Positions 40,961 to 49,284 of a stretch of 64,000 nucleotides of DNA are shown in pieces; within the stretch, counting starts at the first letter, position 1; every line of letters begins with the position of its first letter. The translations under genes and the position numbers were made by a program. The notes under the pieces were generated by a model, which did no database searches, was not told where the DNA came from, and saw only the letters and a list, made by a program, of their open reading frames with translations. This stretch comes from Candidatus Saccharimonadota bacterium (GTDB taxonomy: Bacteria; Patescibacteriota; Saccharimonadia; Saccharimonadales; Saccharimonadaceae): NCBI GenBank assembly GCA_017404795.1, contig JAFRBR010000024.1:1-64000 (forward strand), given 5' to 3'.

Positions 40961-43882
40961 ATGCCCCTAATAGATAAAAAGACAATCAAACTCAATAATA
41001 AAATAATTGCCGTGATGGCGATGGCGCTACTAGGCTTAAGTTTTATTGCCAGCTACCAAGACACTTACGCCACCGAAGCTATGACCCTCTCTATTTCTGG
41101 TGATACTCTAGCTCTTAATCTAGCACCTAATGACAGTGCTGGGACCTTTGGTAAGAGTGATTTAAACATCAGTGTAGCTATGGCAGTGACGGGTGGTTAT
41201 AACCTTACGATCACTGGTAATAATAGCACTGGTAATTTAACTGGTGCTGATGATAGCTCTCATATCATCTCTTCTATTTCTGGTACAGTATCTGAATCAG
41301 ACTTCTCTAACTCTGCTAATACTAGCTATAATAACAAATGGGGCTACAAGATAGCTAAAAACTCTGCTACTAATAATAACTATGTCGCAGCCCCCACTAC
41401 TGCTACTACGACCCTAGATACAGTCTCTAGCTTTAGTGGTACTAATAACTATACCCTCACCCTAGGTGCCAGAGCTAATATCAGTACTCCTATAGATAGC
41501 TATCAGGCTACCTTTGTTATAGCTGCAGTCTCTACCATTACCTGTAATAGCTCTGCTACTACCATTAGTACAGCTATTTGTATGCAAGACATCAATGACA
41601 GTGTAATTAACTCCATGACCACAGGCACCCAATACCAACTAATGGATAATCGTGATAACAAACTCTACTATATCGCCAAAATGCAAGATGGTAGAGTCTG
41701 GATGACTCAGAACTTAGACTTAGACCTAGAGACCACGCCAAACAAAGTAGCTGCTCTTACCCATGCTAATACTGACCTAGGTTGGACTACTAATGATACT
41801 AGTGCTACTTGGACACCAAGTGCTGCTACAGTTACCACCGTAGCTGATTGGGGCACTAATACCAATACTACTCCAGTCTCCTATAATCCAGGAGATATTT
41901 ATTACTATTACGATAAAACTAGCGGTACTAGTGGCACTACTACGACTTATAGTGGAAACACTGCTTCTGCAGATTGTAATGCCGCCCACACAGACGGTAC
42001 TTGTGATCATTATCATGTAGGTAACTATTACAACTGGTCTGCAGCTGTGGCCTCAAATGATACCAGCTCCATTACCACTCAATATGCTACTGCGAATGAT
42101 TCCATCTGCCCGGCAGGTTGGAGACTCCCTACAGGTAGAACCAGCACTACCAGCACTAATCCTGGCTATTACAGCGAAATTAACTATACTTGGGTAGCCG
42201 AGGGTCTAGGCAGGGATTATGTCACTGGCACTAGCTCCGCCGTCTATCTTCCAGACAGCGCCAATGGCTGGAAGAACATCAGAAGTAGTAATATGTACAT
42301 GGTAGCAGCTGGTTACAAAAATGGTACTAATGCTCCTGCTAGCACCACTACTTATGGTTATTTCTGGACCAATACCAACTATTCCTCTACCAGCTATGCC
42401 TATGCACCTTACTTCTATAGTTCTGGTCTTTATCCTGCATACTATAACAGTACTAGTACATCTAGAGGCCGAGGCATGTCTGTCCGCTGTGTTGCTAGAC
42501 AGTCTAACACCGGCTCTACAGTCGTGACCTTTGACAAGAACGCTAGTGATGCTACTGGCACTACGGGTACCAATAACACTCAGACCATCTCTGCTAATAC
42601 TTGGGCAGCTCTAACTACTAACGGCTTTACCCGCTCTGGCTATGCCTTTAACAGCTGGAATACTGAGCCAGATGGTAGCGGCACAACTTATGCTAATACT
42701 GCTCAGTACTACGCTAAAGTTGGCACAGAAACTAACAATGTTACCCTCTACGCCATTTGGGATAAGATATACACCGTCACCTTTGCCATAGGTAATGGTG
42801 CTACTAGTATCGCCTTTGGTAATACTACTGATGGTATGCAAACCTATACCAACGGCCAAACCGCCCAGGCTATAGAAGGAAAAGCCTACACTATCGGTGG
42901 CAACTTCCCAATCAAATACGGCTTTAATACTTGGACTACTACGGCTAATGGTACTTTGGGGGACAGCACCGCCGCCTCCACCACCTACACCGTGACAGGA
43001 GACACCACTCTCACCCTTACTGGTCAGGAAGCGACTACTAGTATTACTAGTATCTCAGCTTCCGGTACCACACCAGACAGTACTTGTAAGAACACTACCC
43101 CAGTTAGAAACGTGCAACTAGTTTATGATCCAAGAGACAATGAAGCCTACTGGGTAGGAGAGCTCTGTGATGGCAAGGTCTGGATGCTAGACAACCTCAG
43201 ACTAGACCTCTCTAACTCCACCACGCTTAGCGGACTTAGCAGTTCTAATACTAACGCTACAGATACGCAATTAAATTACTTAAGAAATGGTGGTGGTACC
43301 ACTACTGACCAATACCCTACGGCTGGACTAGTGAGCTCTTCTTGGAGCAACTATTATAGCGTCCCATATGTAAAGACCACTTATAAAGATAATATCGCTC
43401 CCGTCACTTACGGTGTAGGCTCTGGTAAAGTAGGCGTCTATTATAACTATTGCGCCGCTAGTGCTGGTACCTACTGCTGGGGTAATAATGGCAGCTCTAC
43501 TGGCAGCCCAACAACTGACCCTAACACCAGCTCCTACCGTGATATAGATGACGATATCTGCCCAGCTGGCTGGCACCTACCTTCTGGCAATACTAATAGT
43601 GGCACTACTAGAATTACCGATTATGGTACTCTTTATACTGCTTATAGTGGTGCCACTATCGGCCAAGGAGTAGCCATGCGTAACGCTCTGTCTACGCCTC
43701 TCTCTGGCTACTTTTACGGTTCGCAGTACGGTCTCGGTACGTACGGCTGGTTCTGGTCCTCTACTTGGAACAATACGTACAGTATGTACGCCCTCTACGC
43801 CTACTCTGCAGGTGCGAATCCGTATAATAACTACAATCGCTACGGCGGCTACTCTATTCGATGCGTCCTAGGGTCGTCTTAA
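40961..43882 (+). CDS. DGR target: secreted protein with two lectin-like domains, variable C-terminus
   Basis: 973 residues from ATG 40961, after AAAGGAAAAAT. Signal sequence/anchor at about 12-36, a Thr/Ser/Asn-rich adhesion-like region, then domain 1 (about 215-515: NRDNKLYYIAKMQDGRVWMTQNL, ICPAGWRLPTG, MSVRCV). Next comes an InlB/Flg_new-type repeat (about 525-600, ending VTLYAIWDK) and domain 2 (about 700-973: PRDNEAYWVGELCDGKVWML, ICPAGWHLPSG, SIRCVLGSS). The two domains resemble Fib_succ_major/FGE C-type lectin folds, the usual DGR display scaffold. Residues 909-973 are the variable repeat. TATAAT lies about 45 nt upstream. The DNA is C-rich, unlike neighbouring plus-strand genes. Expected at the cell surface, binding hosts or other ligands. 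Confidence 0.92.
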   Translation: MPLIDKKTIKLNNKIIAVMAMALLGLSFIASYQDTYATEAMTLSISGDTLALNLAPNDSAGTFGKSDLNISVAMAVTGGYNLTITGNNSTGNLTGADDSSHIISSISGTVSESDFSNSANTSYNNKWGYKIAKNSATNNNYVAAPTTATTTLDTVSSFSGTNNYTLTLGARANISTPIDSYQATFVIAAVSTITCNSSATTISTAICMQDINDSVINSMTTGTQYQLMDNRDNKLYYIAKMQDGRVWMTQNLDLDLETTPNKVAALTHANTDLGWTTNDTSATWTPSAATVTTVADWGTNTNTTPVSYNPGDIYYYYDKTSGTSGTTTTYSGNTASADCNAAHTDGTCDHYHVGNYYNWSAAVASNDTSSITTQYATANDSICPAGWRLPTGRTSTTSTNPGYYSEINYTWVAEGLGRDYVTGTSSAVYLPDSANGWKNIRSSNMYMVAAGYKNGTNAPASTTTYGYFWTNTNYSSTSYAYAPYFYSSGLYPAYYNSTSTSRGRGMSVRCVARQSNTGSTVVTFDKNASDATGTTGTNNTQTISANTWAALTTNGFTRSGYAFNSWNTEPDGSGTTYANTAQYYAKVGTETNNVTLYAIWDKIYTVTFAIGNGATSIAFGNTTDGMQTYTNGQTAQAIEGKAYTIGGNFPIKYGFNTWTTTANGTLGDSTAASTTYTVTGDTTLTLTGQEATTSITSISASGTTPDSTCKNTTPVRNVQLVYDPRDNEAYWVGELCDGKVWMLDNLRLDLSNSTTLSGLSSSNTNATDTQLNYLRNGGGTTTDQYPTAGLVSSSWSNYYSVPYVKTTYKDNIAPVTYGVGSGKVGVYYNYCAASAGTYCWGNNGSSTGSPTTDPNTSSYRDIDDDICPAGWHLPSGNTNSGTTRITDYGTLYTAYSGATIGQGVAMRNALSTPLSGYFYGSQYGLGTYGWFWSSTWNNTYSMYALYAYSAGANPYNNYNRYGGYSIRCVLGSS

Positions 43883-43921
43883 GGCGGTTAGGGTTATTCC
43901 TCTTTTCTGGGGTTCTCCCCG
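43685..43921 (+). repeat. DGR variable repeat (VR)
   Basis: 237 bp matching the reverse complement of 46181-46417 without gaps. It differs at 20 positions, and at each the template has A (mostly A to T, giving AAC to TAC). Nineteen fall in the last 65 codons of the target gene and one just after its stop. Fifteen of 21 template AAY codons are changed; eleven became Tyr, the others Gly, Ser, Ala. The invariant end TTCGATGCGTCCTAGGG across the stop is the likely homing-initiation (IMH) segment. Confidence 0.97.
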
Positions 43922-43942
43922 CTCTTTGAGAAAACAGAAAAC

Positions 43943-43972
43943 GCGCTTCCGAGCCTTAAGCGAAGGAAGCGC
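43943..43972. other. Hairpin downstream of VR
   Basis: GCGCTTCC (43943-43950) and GGAAGCGC (43965-43972) pair perfectly around a 14 nt loop, 21 bp after the VR. In the Bordetella phage DGR a GC-rich hairpin shortly after VR aids retrohoming; here the loop is longer. It may also end target transcription. A smaller GGGG-TTCT-CCCC hairpin closes the VR itself. Confidence 0.55.
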
Positions 43973-44012
43973 TGGAAGAATAAAGCCAGAATACAGAAAG
44001 ATGTAAGAAGTA

Positions 44013-44933
44013 ATGAGTAGAACTAAAAAACCTAGTAATCAAGAGCCAGCAACAGAGCTGATGAAAGCGGTGGCTACGAAGGCCGTGAATTTGAATAATC
44101 TGGAAAAAGTTTTTTCACCAAAGGATGTGGAAGAAATCTTAGCTAAACGAGAGGCGGGAGGAACGTTGGAGTCCGCGGAGCGCAAAGCGCTCCGCGAGAA
44201 ATATCGTAAAATTAAACGCCAAGTGAAAGAAATGGAGAGGGGTAATAAGGGGAAGATAATTGTAATGCCAGCAATTACCAACCCCGATTTTTATAAAGTG
44301 TTTGATTTTTCGGCGCTATATTATGTTTATAGATTAGCGAATAGGATGGGACGAAGTGCTAGACTGATGCATGATTCGGACAAGAACTCAAAAATGTTAC
44401 ATTCGGCGAGTATTGTGAAAATTGATAAGTTTTTGGAGCAAATGAAAAGATTAGAGGATTTGACTCCAGAGATGACTGAGGACGGAATATATATTTTTAC
44501 ATTGAAGAAAGAACTGACCGATGAGGAATTGGTGCAACTGAGAACAATTGAGGAAACAAGGCGGACTAGTCTACATAATATTTTGAAACCAAAAAGAATG
44601 GACCCAGCGGTATTTCAAGAAATATTGATGGTGATTCGGATGGTGGGTCCGAGGGTGAAAAAACTAGAAAGACATGAATATTATGCTATAGGTGAGGAAA
44701 TGTTAGTAAATTTGAAAAATTTACTGAGAGTGTATTATGATTATGCGGAAGGAGAATTAAATATGGCACAGGCTAAGAGCCAGATAATGAGGCTAGTTGA
44801 CGATTTATTTGCGGGTTTAACGGTATTATCAGAATTAAGAATATGGGATTTTGGAGCGGCGATAACAATTGGCGAGTCTATTAATGGGGTAAAAAAACTA
44901 ATAGAAAAAGATTTTAAAATTAGAAAGAATTAA
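44013..44933 (+). CDS. Avd-like DGR accessory protein with a long N-terminal extension
   Basis: 306 residues. About 200-302 (FQEILMVIRMVGPRVKKLER, EEMLVNLKNLLRVYYDYA, QIMRLVDDLFAGLTVLSELR, AITIGESINGVKKLI) has the four-helix pattern of Avd, the basic bundle that partners the DGR reverse transcriptase and binds template RNA. Avd is normally about 120-130 residues; the first 195 here, with a highly charged helix (about 35-80) and a middle part (SALYYVYRLANRMGR), are not recognised. It stops 1 nt before the reverse transcriptase, so the two are co-translated. The fold call is by pattern; genomic context makes it strong. Confidence 0.7.
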   Translation: MSRTKKPSNQEPATELMKAVATKAVNLNNLEKVFSPKDVEEILAKREAGGTLESAERKALREKYRKIKRQVKEMERGNKGKIIVMPAITNPDFYKVFDFSALYYVYRLANRMGRSARLMHDSDKNSKMLHSASIVKIDKFLEQMKRLEDLTPEMTEDGIYIFTLKKELTDEELVQLRTIEETRRTSLHNILKPKRMDPAVFQEILMVIRMVGPRVKKLERHEYYAIGEEMLVNLKNLLRVYYDYAEGELNMAQAKSQIMRLVDDLFAGLTVLSELRIWDFGAAITIGESINGVKKLIEKDFKIRKN

Positions 44934-44934
44934 A

Positions 44935-46098
44935 ATGCAAGATTATTTTGGGCTTTTGAAAAATAGTGATGACGAATTAACGCGAGAATGGTTGTTGAAA
45001 GACCCTAAGAATATGCTACTAGCTGAGCTTTTTATTGCGGAACAACAAGCGCGAAAGGGTGGTAAGCGCAAAACTTATGATACACATATGTTTGAAGTAA
45101 ATCTATTTGAAAATTTGATGAGAATAAGAGATGCATTGTGGAATTATGAATATACTCCGAGTAGAGGGACAGCACATATAGTGTTCCGACCGGTAAAAAG
45201 AGAAATATTTGCAGCACCGTATCCAGATAGGATAGTCCAACATTGGGTGATAAACTTGATTAATCCTTGGTGGGAGCCTCGGTTAGCTGATTCTTCGTTT
45301 AGCTGTAGGGTAGGAAGGGGAACGAGATATGGAGTTTTGCGACTGCGGCACCATATATTATCGGCCTCACGGAATATGACGAGACCAGTAGTGGTGGTGC
45401 AAATGGACATAACGGGGTATTTTATGCATATTGACCGCAAAAAGATGTATGAAAGAGTGAGATGGGGCCTGGATCGACAATTTACGGACCATAATGATAA
45501 GAGATATAAAATGTTAAGGCATGCGATACGTGAGATCATATTTGATGATCCGGTCCGAGGAGTAAAAATACAGGGATCCTTAAATGATTGGCGAGGTCTA
45601 CCAGAGGATAAAAGTTTGTTTTGCCAGAAGCCGGGGCAGGGATTAGTAATTGGTAATTTAACTTCACAGGTGTTTTCGAATATTTATTTGGATGCGCTAG
45701 ATAGATTTATCATGCTTATTTTGGGGTATAAATATTATGGGAGGTATGTGGACGATTTTTATATTGTGGTGACTTTAGACCAATTACCACAATTGAAACG
45801 AGATATTAAAGTGATTGAAGCGTTCTTGAATGGGATGGGATTGTCTCTAAATCATAAAAAAACGAGAATAACGCCGGCTCATCAAGGAGTGTCGTTTTTG
45901 GGGATGGTGGTAAAAGGGCATGCGATTTTGCCGGGGAAGCGGATTGTAAATAATTTCAGTGATGCGGCGTATAAATTGGTAGGAGGAGTCGGAGATGTGG
46001 AGTCGATCGTGTCATATTTAGGATTATTATGTCATTGTGATGGGGGCCGGGCGACAAAAAAGATTTTTGATAAAGTTGGGTGGGATTATAATTGGTAA
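44935..46098 (+). CDS. DGR reverse transcriptase
   Basis: 387 residues. Motif A VVVQMDITGYFMHID (Asp about 158), motif B PGQGLVIGNLTSQVFSNIYLD (about 233-252, with the IGxxxSQ form typical of DGR and retron-type enzymes), motif C YGRYVDDFYIVV (YVDD about 271-274), then a thumb region with LNHKKTRITPAHQGVSFLG. No maturase or endonuclease domain, so not a group II intron. It copies template RNA with errors at adenines, and the cDNA replaces VR. It begins 1 nt after the Avd-like gene. The template lies 83 nt beyond its 3' end on the other strand. Confidence 0.95.
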   Translation: MQDYFGLLKNSDDELTREWLLKDPKNMLLAELFIAEQQARKGGKRKTYDTHMFEVNLFENLMRIRDALWNYEYTPSRGTAHIVFRPVKREIFAAPYPDRIVQHWVINLINPWWEPRLADSSFSCRVGRGTRYGVLRLRHHILSASRNMTRPVVVVQMDITGYFMHIDRKKMYERVRWGLDRQFTDHNDKRYKMLRHAIREIIFDDPVRGVKIQGSLNDWRGLPEDKSLFCQKPGQGLVIGNLTSQVFSNIYLDALDRFIMLILGYKYYGRYVDDFYIVVTLDQLPQLKRDIKVIEAFLNGMGLSLNHKKTRITPAHQGVSFLGMVVKGHAILPGKRIVNNFSDAAYKLVGGVGDVESIVSYLGLLCHCDGGRATKKIFDKVGWDYNW

Positions 46099-46180
46099 GT
46101 TGATTTTATTAGTGCATTTGGTCTCGGTAGCCTCTCTGCTACTGCCGAGATTTATTAGGACTTTAACCTTTAGTGAAGAA

Positions 46181-46417
46181 CGGGGAGAACCCCAGAAAAG
46201 AGGAATAACCCTAATCGCCTTAAGACGACCCTAGGACGCATCGAATAGAGTTGCCGTTGTTGCGATTGTTGTTATTATTCGGATTCGCACCTGTAGAGTT
46301 GGCGTTGAGGTTGTACATATTGTTCGTATTGTTCCAAGTAGAGGACCAGAACCAGCCGTTCGTACCGAGATTGTTCTGCGAACCGTTAAAGTTGCCAGAG
46401 AGAGGCGTAGACAGAGC
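46181..46417 (-). ncRNA. DGR template repeat (TR), antisense to the operon
   Basis: 237 bp; its minus-strand sequence equals VR except for 20 adenines. Read in the VR frame it has 21 AAY codons in 65, the maximal-diversity bias of templates, and no stop before the shared TAA. In most described DGRs the template shares strand with the RT and lies next to avd; here it is inverted and downstream of the RT, so it needs its own promoter. GTTATAATTAA on the minus strand near 46705-46715 is a candidate, giving a roughly 290 nt leader. Confidence 0.95.
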
Positions 46418-46730
46418 TGCGCCTGAGAATAATAAGGGTTTGGGTGATTCAGTCCTTTGAAGGATGAGTGTACAACCGCGAACTTATTTTGCAAGTGAGA
46501 CTCACTAAGAAGAATGCTTATTTTTCCACTCTTGCCGTAACGAGGGCGGAAAAGCTTGGACGGACAAAATGATATTTGTGTTGATGTCCGCCTAGAGCTG
46601 AAGACTCTGCTCGTCACAAAGCGCATTCTTTGCTCTTCAGTTATAAAGGTACGGACAAAGCAATAGAGCTTGTAGCTCGTCGTTGCTAAAATCTACGCTG
46701 TCCCATAAGTTAATTATAACGGATTGAGGT
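46418..46730 (-). other. Putative 5' leader of template RNA
   Basis: About 310 bp without a credible gene; the open frames here are template shadows. Several stems are possible, for example AGAATGC with GCATTCT, CCACTC/GAGGGCGG-like pairing, GGACGGAC with GTCCGCC, and CAAAT with ATTTG inside it. A TATAAT lies at its upstream end on the minus strand. Template RNAs need flanking structure for RT/Avd binding, so this may be functional RNA. No known RNA family (6S, SRP, RNase P, tmRNA) was recognised. Confidence 0.35.
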
Positions 46731-46753
46731 TGGTTAGGGTATAATAGTCGTGA

Positions 46754-46822
46754 TTAGCTGAGCCAGTCGGCGAGGTCGAGGATGTGGATGCCTTCGTGGT
46801 CTTGTTTTTGAAACTTGGGAAA
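46754..46822 (-). pseudogene. Short C-terminal gene fragment upstream of aspS
   Basis: A minus-strand frame between two stops reads FPKFQKQDHEGIHIL and DLADWLS then TAA, which looks like a real protein end but has no start. Probably the remains of a gene lost when the retroelement segment arrived or was rearranged. Too short to name; chance cannot be ruled out. Confidence 0.3.
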
Positions 46823-46850
46823 TCAGGGAGTTTTTGGTATAATGGGGGAT

Positions 46851-48650
46851 ATGAGGTTTTTGAGTAATGAATTAGAGAAAAGGTTGGGGGAGGAAGTAAT
46901 GGTGGAAGGCTGGGTGAATTCGCGGCGCGACCACGGGGGGTTGATTTTTATTGACCTTAGAGACCATGCGGGGGTTATCCAGCTGGTGGTGACGCCAGAG
47001 ACTACGGAAGCGTTTAAGCTGGCGGAGTCGGTGAGAGATGAATATGTGCTGAGGGCTAGGGGGCGGATGCGAGAGCGGGAGCCGGAGCTTACGAACCCGA
47101 ATATTCCGACGGGACGGATTGAGCTGGTGGTGGAAGAGCTGGTGCTACTAAATAAGTCGGCTACTCCGCCGGTGAATACGCATGATGATGGGGAGAAGTC
47201 CTCGGAGGAGCTGAGGTTGAAATACCGCTATCTGGATCTGAGGCGGCCGGCGATGCAGAAGCTATTGAAGCAGCGGTCGGAATACTACCGAGTGATTCGG
47301 GAATATATGTACGAGCGAGAGTTTACGGAGATTTCGACGCCGATTTTGGCGAATTCTTCGCCGGAGGGGGCGAGGGATTTCCTAGTGCCGTCTAGGTTGC
47401 ATCCGGGGAAGTTTTATGCTTTGCCACAGGCACCACAGCAGTTCAAGCAACTATTGATGGTGGGGGGAGTGGACAAGTATTTTCAGATTGCGCCGTGCTT
47501 TAGAGATGAGGACCCGCGAGCGGATAGGCTGTATGGAGATTTTTATCAACTAGACATGGAGATGAGCTTTGTAGAGGATGGCGAGGTGGTGCGCCAAGAG
47601 ATTGAGCCGCTGTTTGTAAAGCTGGCGACGGAGTTTGGGGGGAAGAAATTGGTGCTAAACTCGGAGCCGGCGGAGGAGTATTTGGCAGAGGGGAGCCGGA
47701 TACCGAGGTTGCCTTATAAATTTGCGCTGGAGACCTATGGGACGGATAAGCCGGATTTACGCTATGCGATGGAATTGGTGGATTTGACGGAGGTGTTTAA
47801 GGAGACGGAGTTCAAGGTGTTTCAGATGCCGTGTGTGAAGGCGCTATGTGTGGAAGGGGGAGCGGCTCTGACTCGGCGGGAGATTGATGACTTTACGGAG
47901 CGAGCGCGCAGGGAAGGGGCTGGGGGGTTGGCCTATATATTATATACGGCGGAAGGGGTGAAGTCGCCGATTTTGAAGTTTATGAGTGAGGGGGAGATTA
48001 GTAGAGTGCAAGAGTTGACCGGGGCTAAAGAGGGTGACGCGGTGTTCTTTGGCGCGGATGAGCGGAGTAAGGTGAATAAGGTGCTGGGGGTGCTGAGAGA
48101 AGGCTTTGCGGAGCATTTGGGAATGAAAAATCCGGAAGAGGTCGCTTATTGCTGGGTGGTGGATTTCCCGCTGTATGAGTGGGATGAGAAGGCGCGAAAG
48201 TTGGATTTTGGGCATAATCCGTTTTCGATGCCAAAGGGCGGGCTTAAGGCTTTAGAAGAGGCCAAGATGGACGAAGATAAGCTGGCGATTATGGCGGATC
48301 AATATGATATGGTGATGAATGGATATGAAGTGTGCTCGGGAGCGGTGAGGAATTATAATCCGGAGATTATGTATAAAGTGTTTAATATACTGGGGTATAA
48401 TAACGAATATGTGGAGGCACGCTTTGGGGGGATGCTGAATGCCTTTAAGTTTGGGGCGCCGCCACATGCGGGCTGTGCGCCAGGGCTGGACCGGATTTTT
48501 ATGGTGCTGATGGGTATTGATAACATTAGAGATGTGGTGGCTTTCCCGAAGAATGGCTCGGGGGTGGACTTGATGATGAATTCGCCGTCCGAGGTAGATG
48601 CGGTGCAACTAGAAGAATCGCACCTAGCTGTGGTGGTGGATGAAGATTAG
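46851..48650 (+). CDS. aspS: Aspartate-tRNA ligase
   Basis: 599 residues from ATG 46851; upstream in-frame codons overlap the TATAAT (46838-46843), which ends 7 nt before this ATG. Anticodon-binding OB fold: VEGWVNSRRDHGGLIFIDLRD. Class II motif 1 near TEISTPILANSSPEGARDF, motif 2 CFRDEDPRADR, bacterial GAD insertion, motif 3 GLDRIFMVL. It charges tRNA-Asp, and perhaps tRNA-Asn too, if the genome relies on amidotransferase. Ordinary length. Four bases overlap the next gene on the opposite strand. Confidence 0.97.
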   Translation: MRFLSNELEKRLGEEVMVEGWVNSRRDHGGLIFIDLRDHAGVIQLVVTPETTEAFKLAESVRDEYVLRARGRMREREPELTNPNIPTGRIELVVEELVLLNKSATPPVNTHDDGEKSSEELRLKYRYLDLRRPAMQKLLKQRSEYYRVIREYMYEREFTEISTPILANSSPEGARDFLVPSRLHPGKFYALPQAPQQFKQLLMVGGVDKYFQIAPCFRDEDPRADRLYGDFYQLDMEMSFVEDGEVVRQEIEPLFVKLATEFGGKKLVLNSEPAEEYLAEGSRIPRLPYKFALETYGTDKPDLRYAMELVDLTEVFKETEFKVFQMPCVKALCVEGGAALTRREIDDFTERARREGAGGLAYILYTAEGVKSPILKFMSEGEISRVQELTGAKEGDAVFFGADERSKVNKVLGVLREGFAEHLGMKNPEEVAYCWVVDFPLYEWDEKARKLDFGHNPFSMPKGGLKALEEAKMDEDKLAIMADQYDMVMNGYEVCSGAVRNYNPEIMYKVFNILGYNNEYVEARFGGMLNAFKFGAPPHAGCAPGLDRIFMVLMGIDNIRDVVAFPKNGSGVDLMMNSPSEVDAVQLEESHLAVVVDED

Positions 48651-49246
48651 TTGGTTTGATTGGGTTGCCCGAGAAGATAGTTTAGTAAGGTCTCGACGGT
48701 AAAGAAGCCGGCGAGGGAGTCTGTGTTGTCGAGGACGAGGAAGTAGTAACTGCCGGTGCGGATGATTTCTTCTACGGCGTGGGGTAAAGAGTCGGTAGTA
48801 TGGAGGTAGTTGAAGTTCTTGTCGAGATATTTGCTGGCGCGGTCGGTTTTTTTGATTTCGAGGGTGTTTAAGGCCTCGGTGTGGATGACGCCTTTGACTT
48901 TATTCTTGGAATCGACCATGGGGAAGTGGGTGAACCCGGATTTGTAGAGCTTGTCGAGGACTAGGGGGCCAAGCATTTCGTCTTTCTGGACGAAAACCAT
49001 TTGGGACTTTGGGACCATTAGTTCGCTAACTTTGCGATCGTTAAAGCTCATGACGGCGGCGATGCGGGTGCGGTCGGTGTCGGAGAGGATGGTCCTCGGG
49101 GTACGTTTTAAGATGTCGATGAAATCAGCGAGGTCTTTAGGGGTGTATTTGGAGGGCTTGGCGGGAGTTTTAGGAGTGGGTGAACGAAATTTTTCTAACT
49201 TGGGGTCGAGCCAGCGGATGAATTTTTGCATTAAATCCTTAAACAT
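48647..49246 (-). CDS. CBS-domain-pair protein, CorC/HlyC-like
   Basis: 199 residues. RKVSELMVPKSQMVFVQ begins the first CBS domain, with FTHFPMVDSKNKVKGVIH. The second is YLHTTDSLPHAVEEIIRTG and YFLVLDNTDSLAGFFTVETL. This is the cytoplasmic CBS pair of CNNM/CorC-type proteins without the membrane DUF21 or the C-terminal CorC domain. Such modules bind ATP/AMP or Mg-ATP and regulate a partner; none is seen nearby. It could be a domain-loss product. Convergent with aspS. Confidence 0.8.
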   Translation of the reverse strand: MFKDLMQKFIRWLDPKLEKFRSPTPKTPAKPSKYTPKDLADFIDILKRTPRTILSDTDRTRIAAVMSFNDRKVSELMVPKSQMVFVQKDEMLGPLVLDKLYKSGFTHFPMVDSKNKVKGVIHTEALNTLEIKKTDRASKYLDKNFNYLHTTDSLPHAVEEIIRTGSYYFLVLDNTDSLAGFFTVETLLNYLLGQPNQTN

Positions 49247-49284
49247 GATACTATATATTATATCACTAGTAGAGGAGTTATGAA

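Noticed and set aside
44935-46098. Reverse transcriptase as a group II intron or retron
   Set aside because: No maturase/endonuclease domain, no intron ends and no msr/msd-like RNA; an adenine-substituted VR/TR pair and Avd-like gene identify a DGR.
46231-46626. 131-codon minus-strand frame across the template repeat
   Set aside because: It reads TR out of the VR frame, is His/Arg/Thr/Ile biased, and has no promoter or homology; TR is an RNA template.
46418-46850. Known housekeeping RNA (RNase P, tmRNA, 6S, SRP)
   Set aside because: None of the conserved cores were found in this gene-poor stretch; treated only as a possible template-RNA leader.
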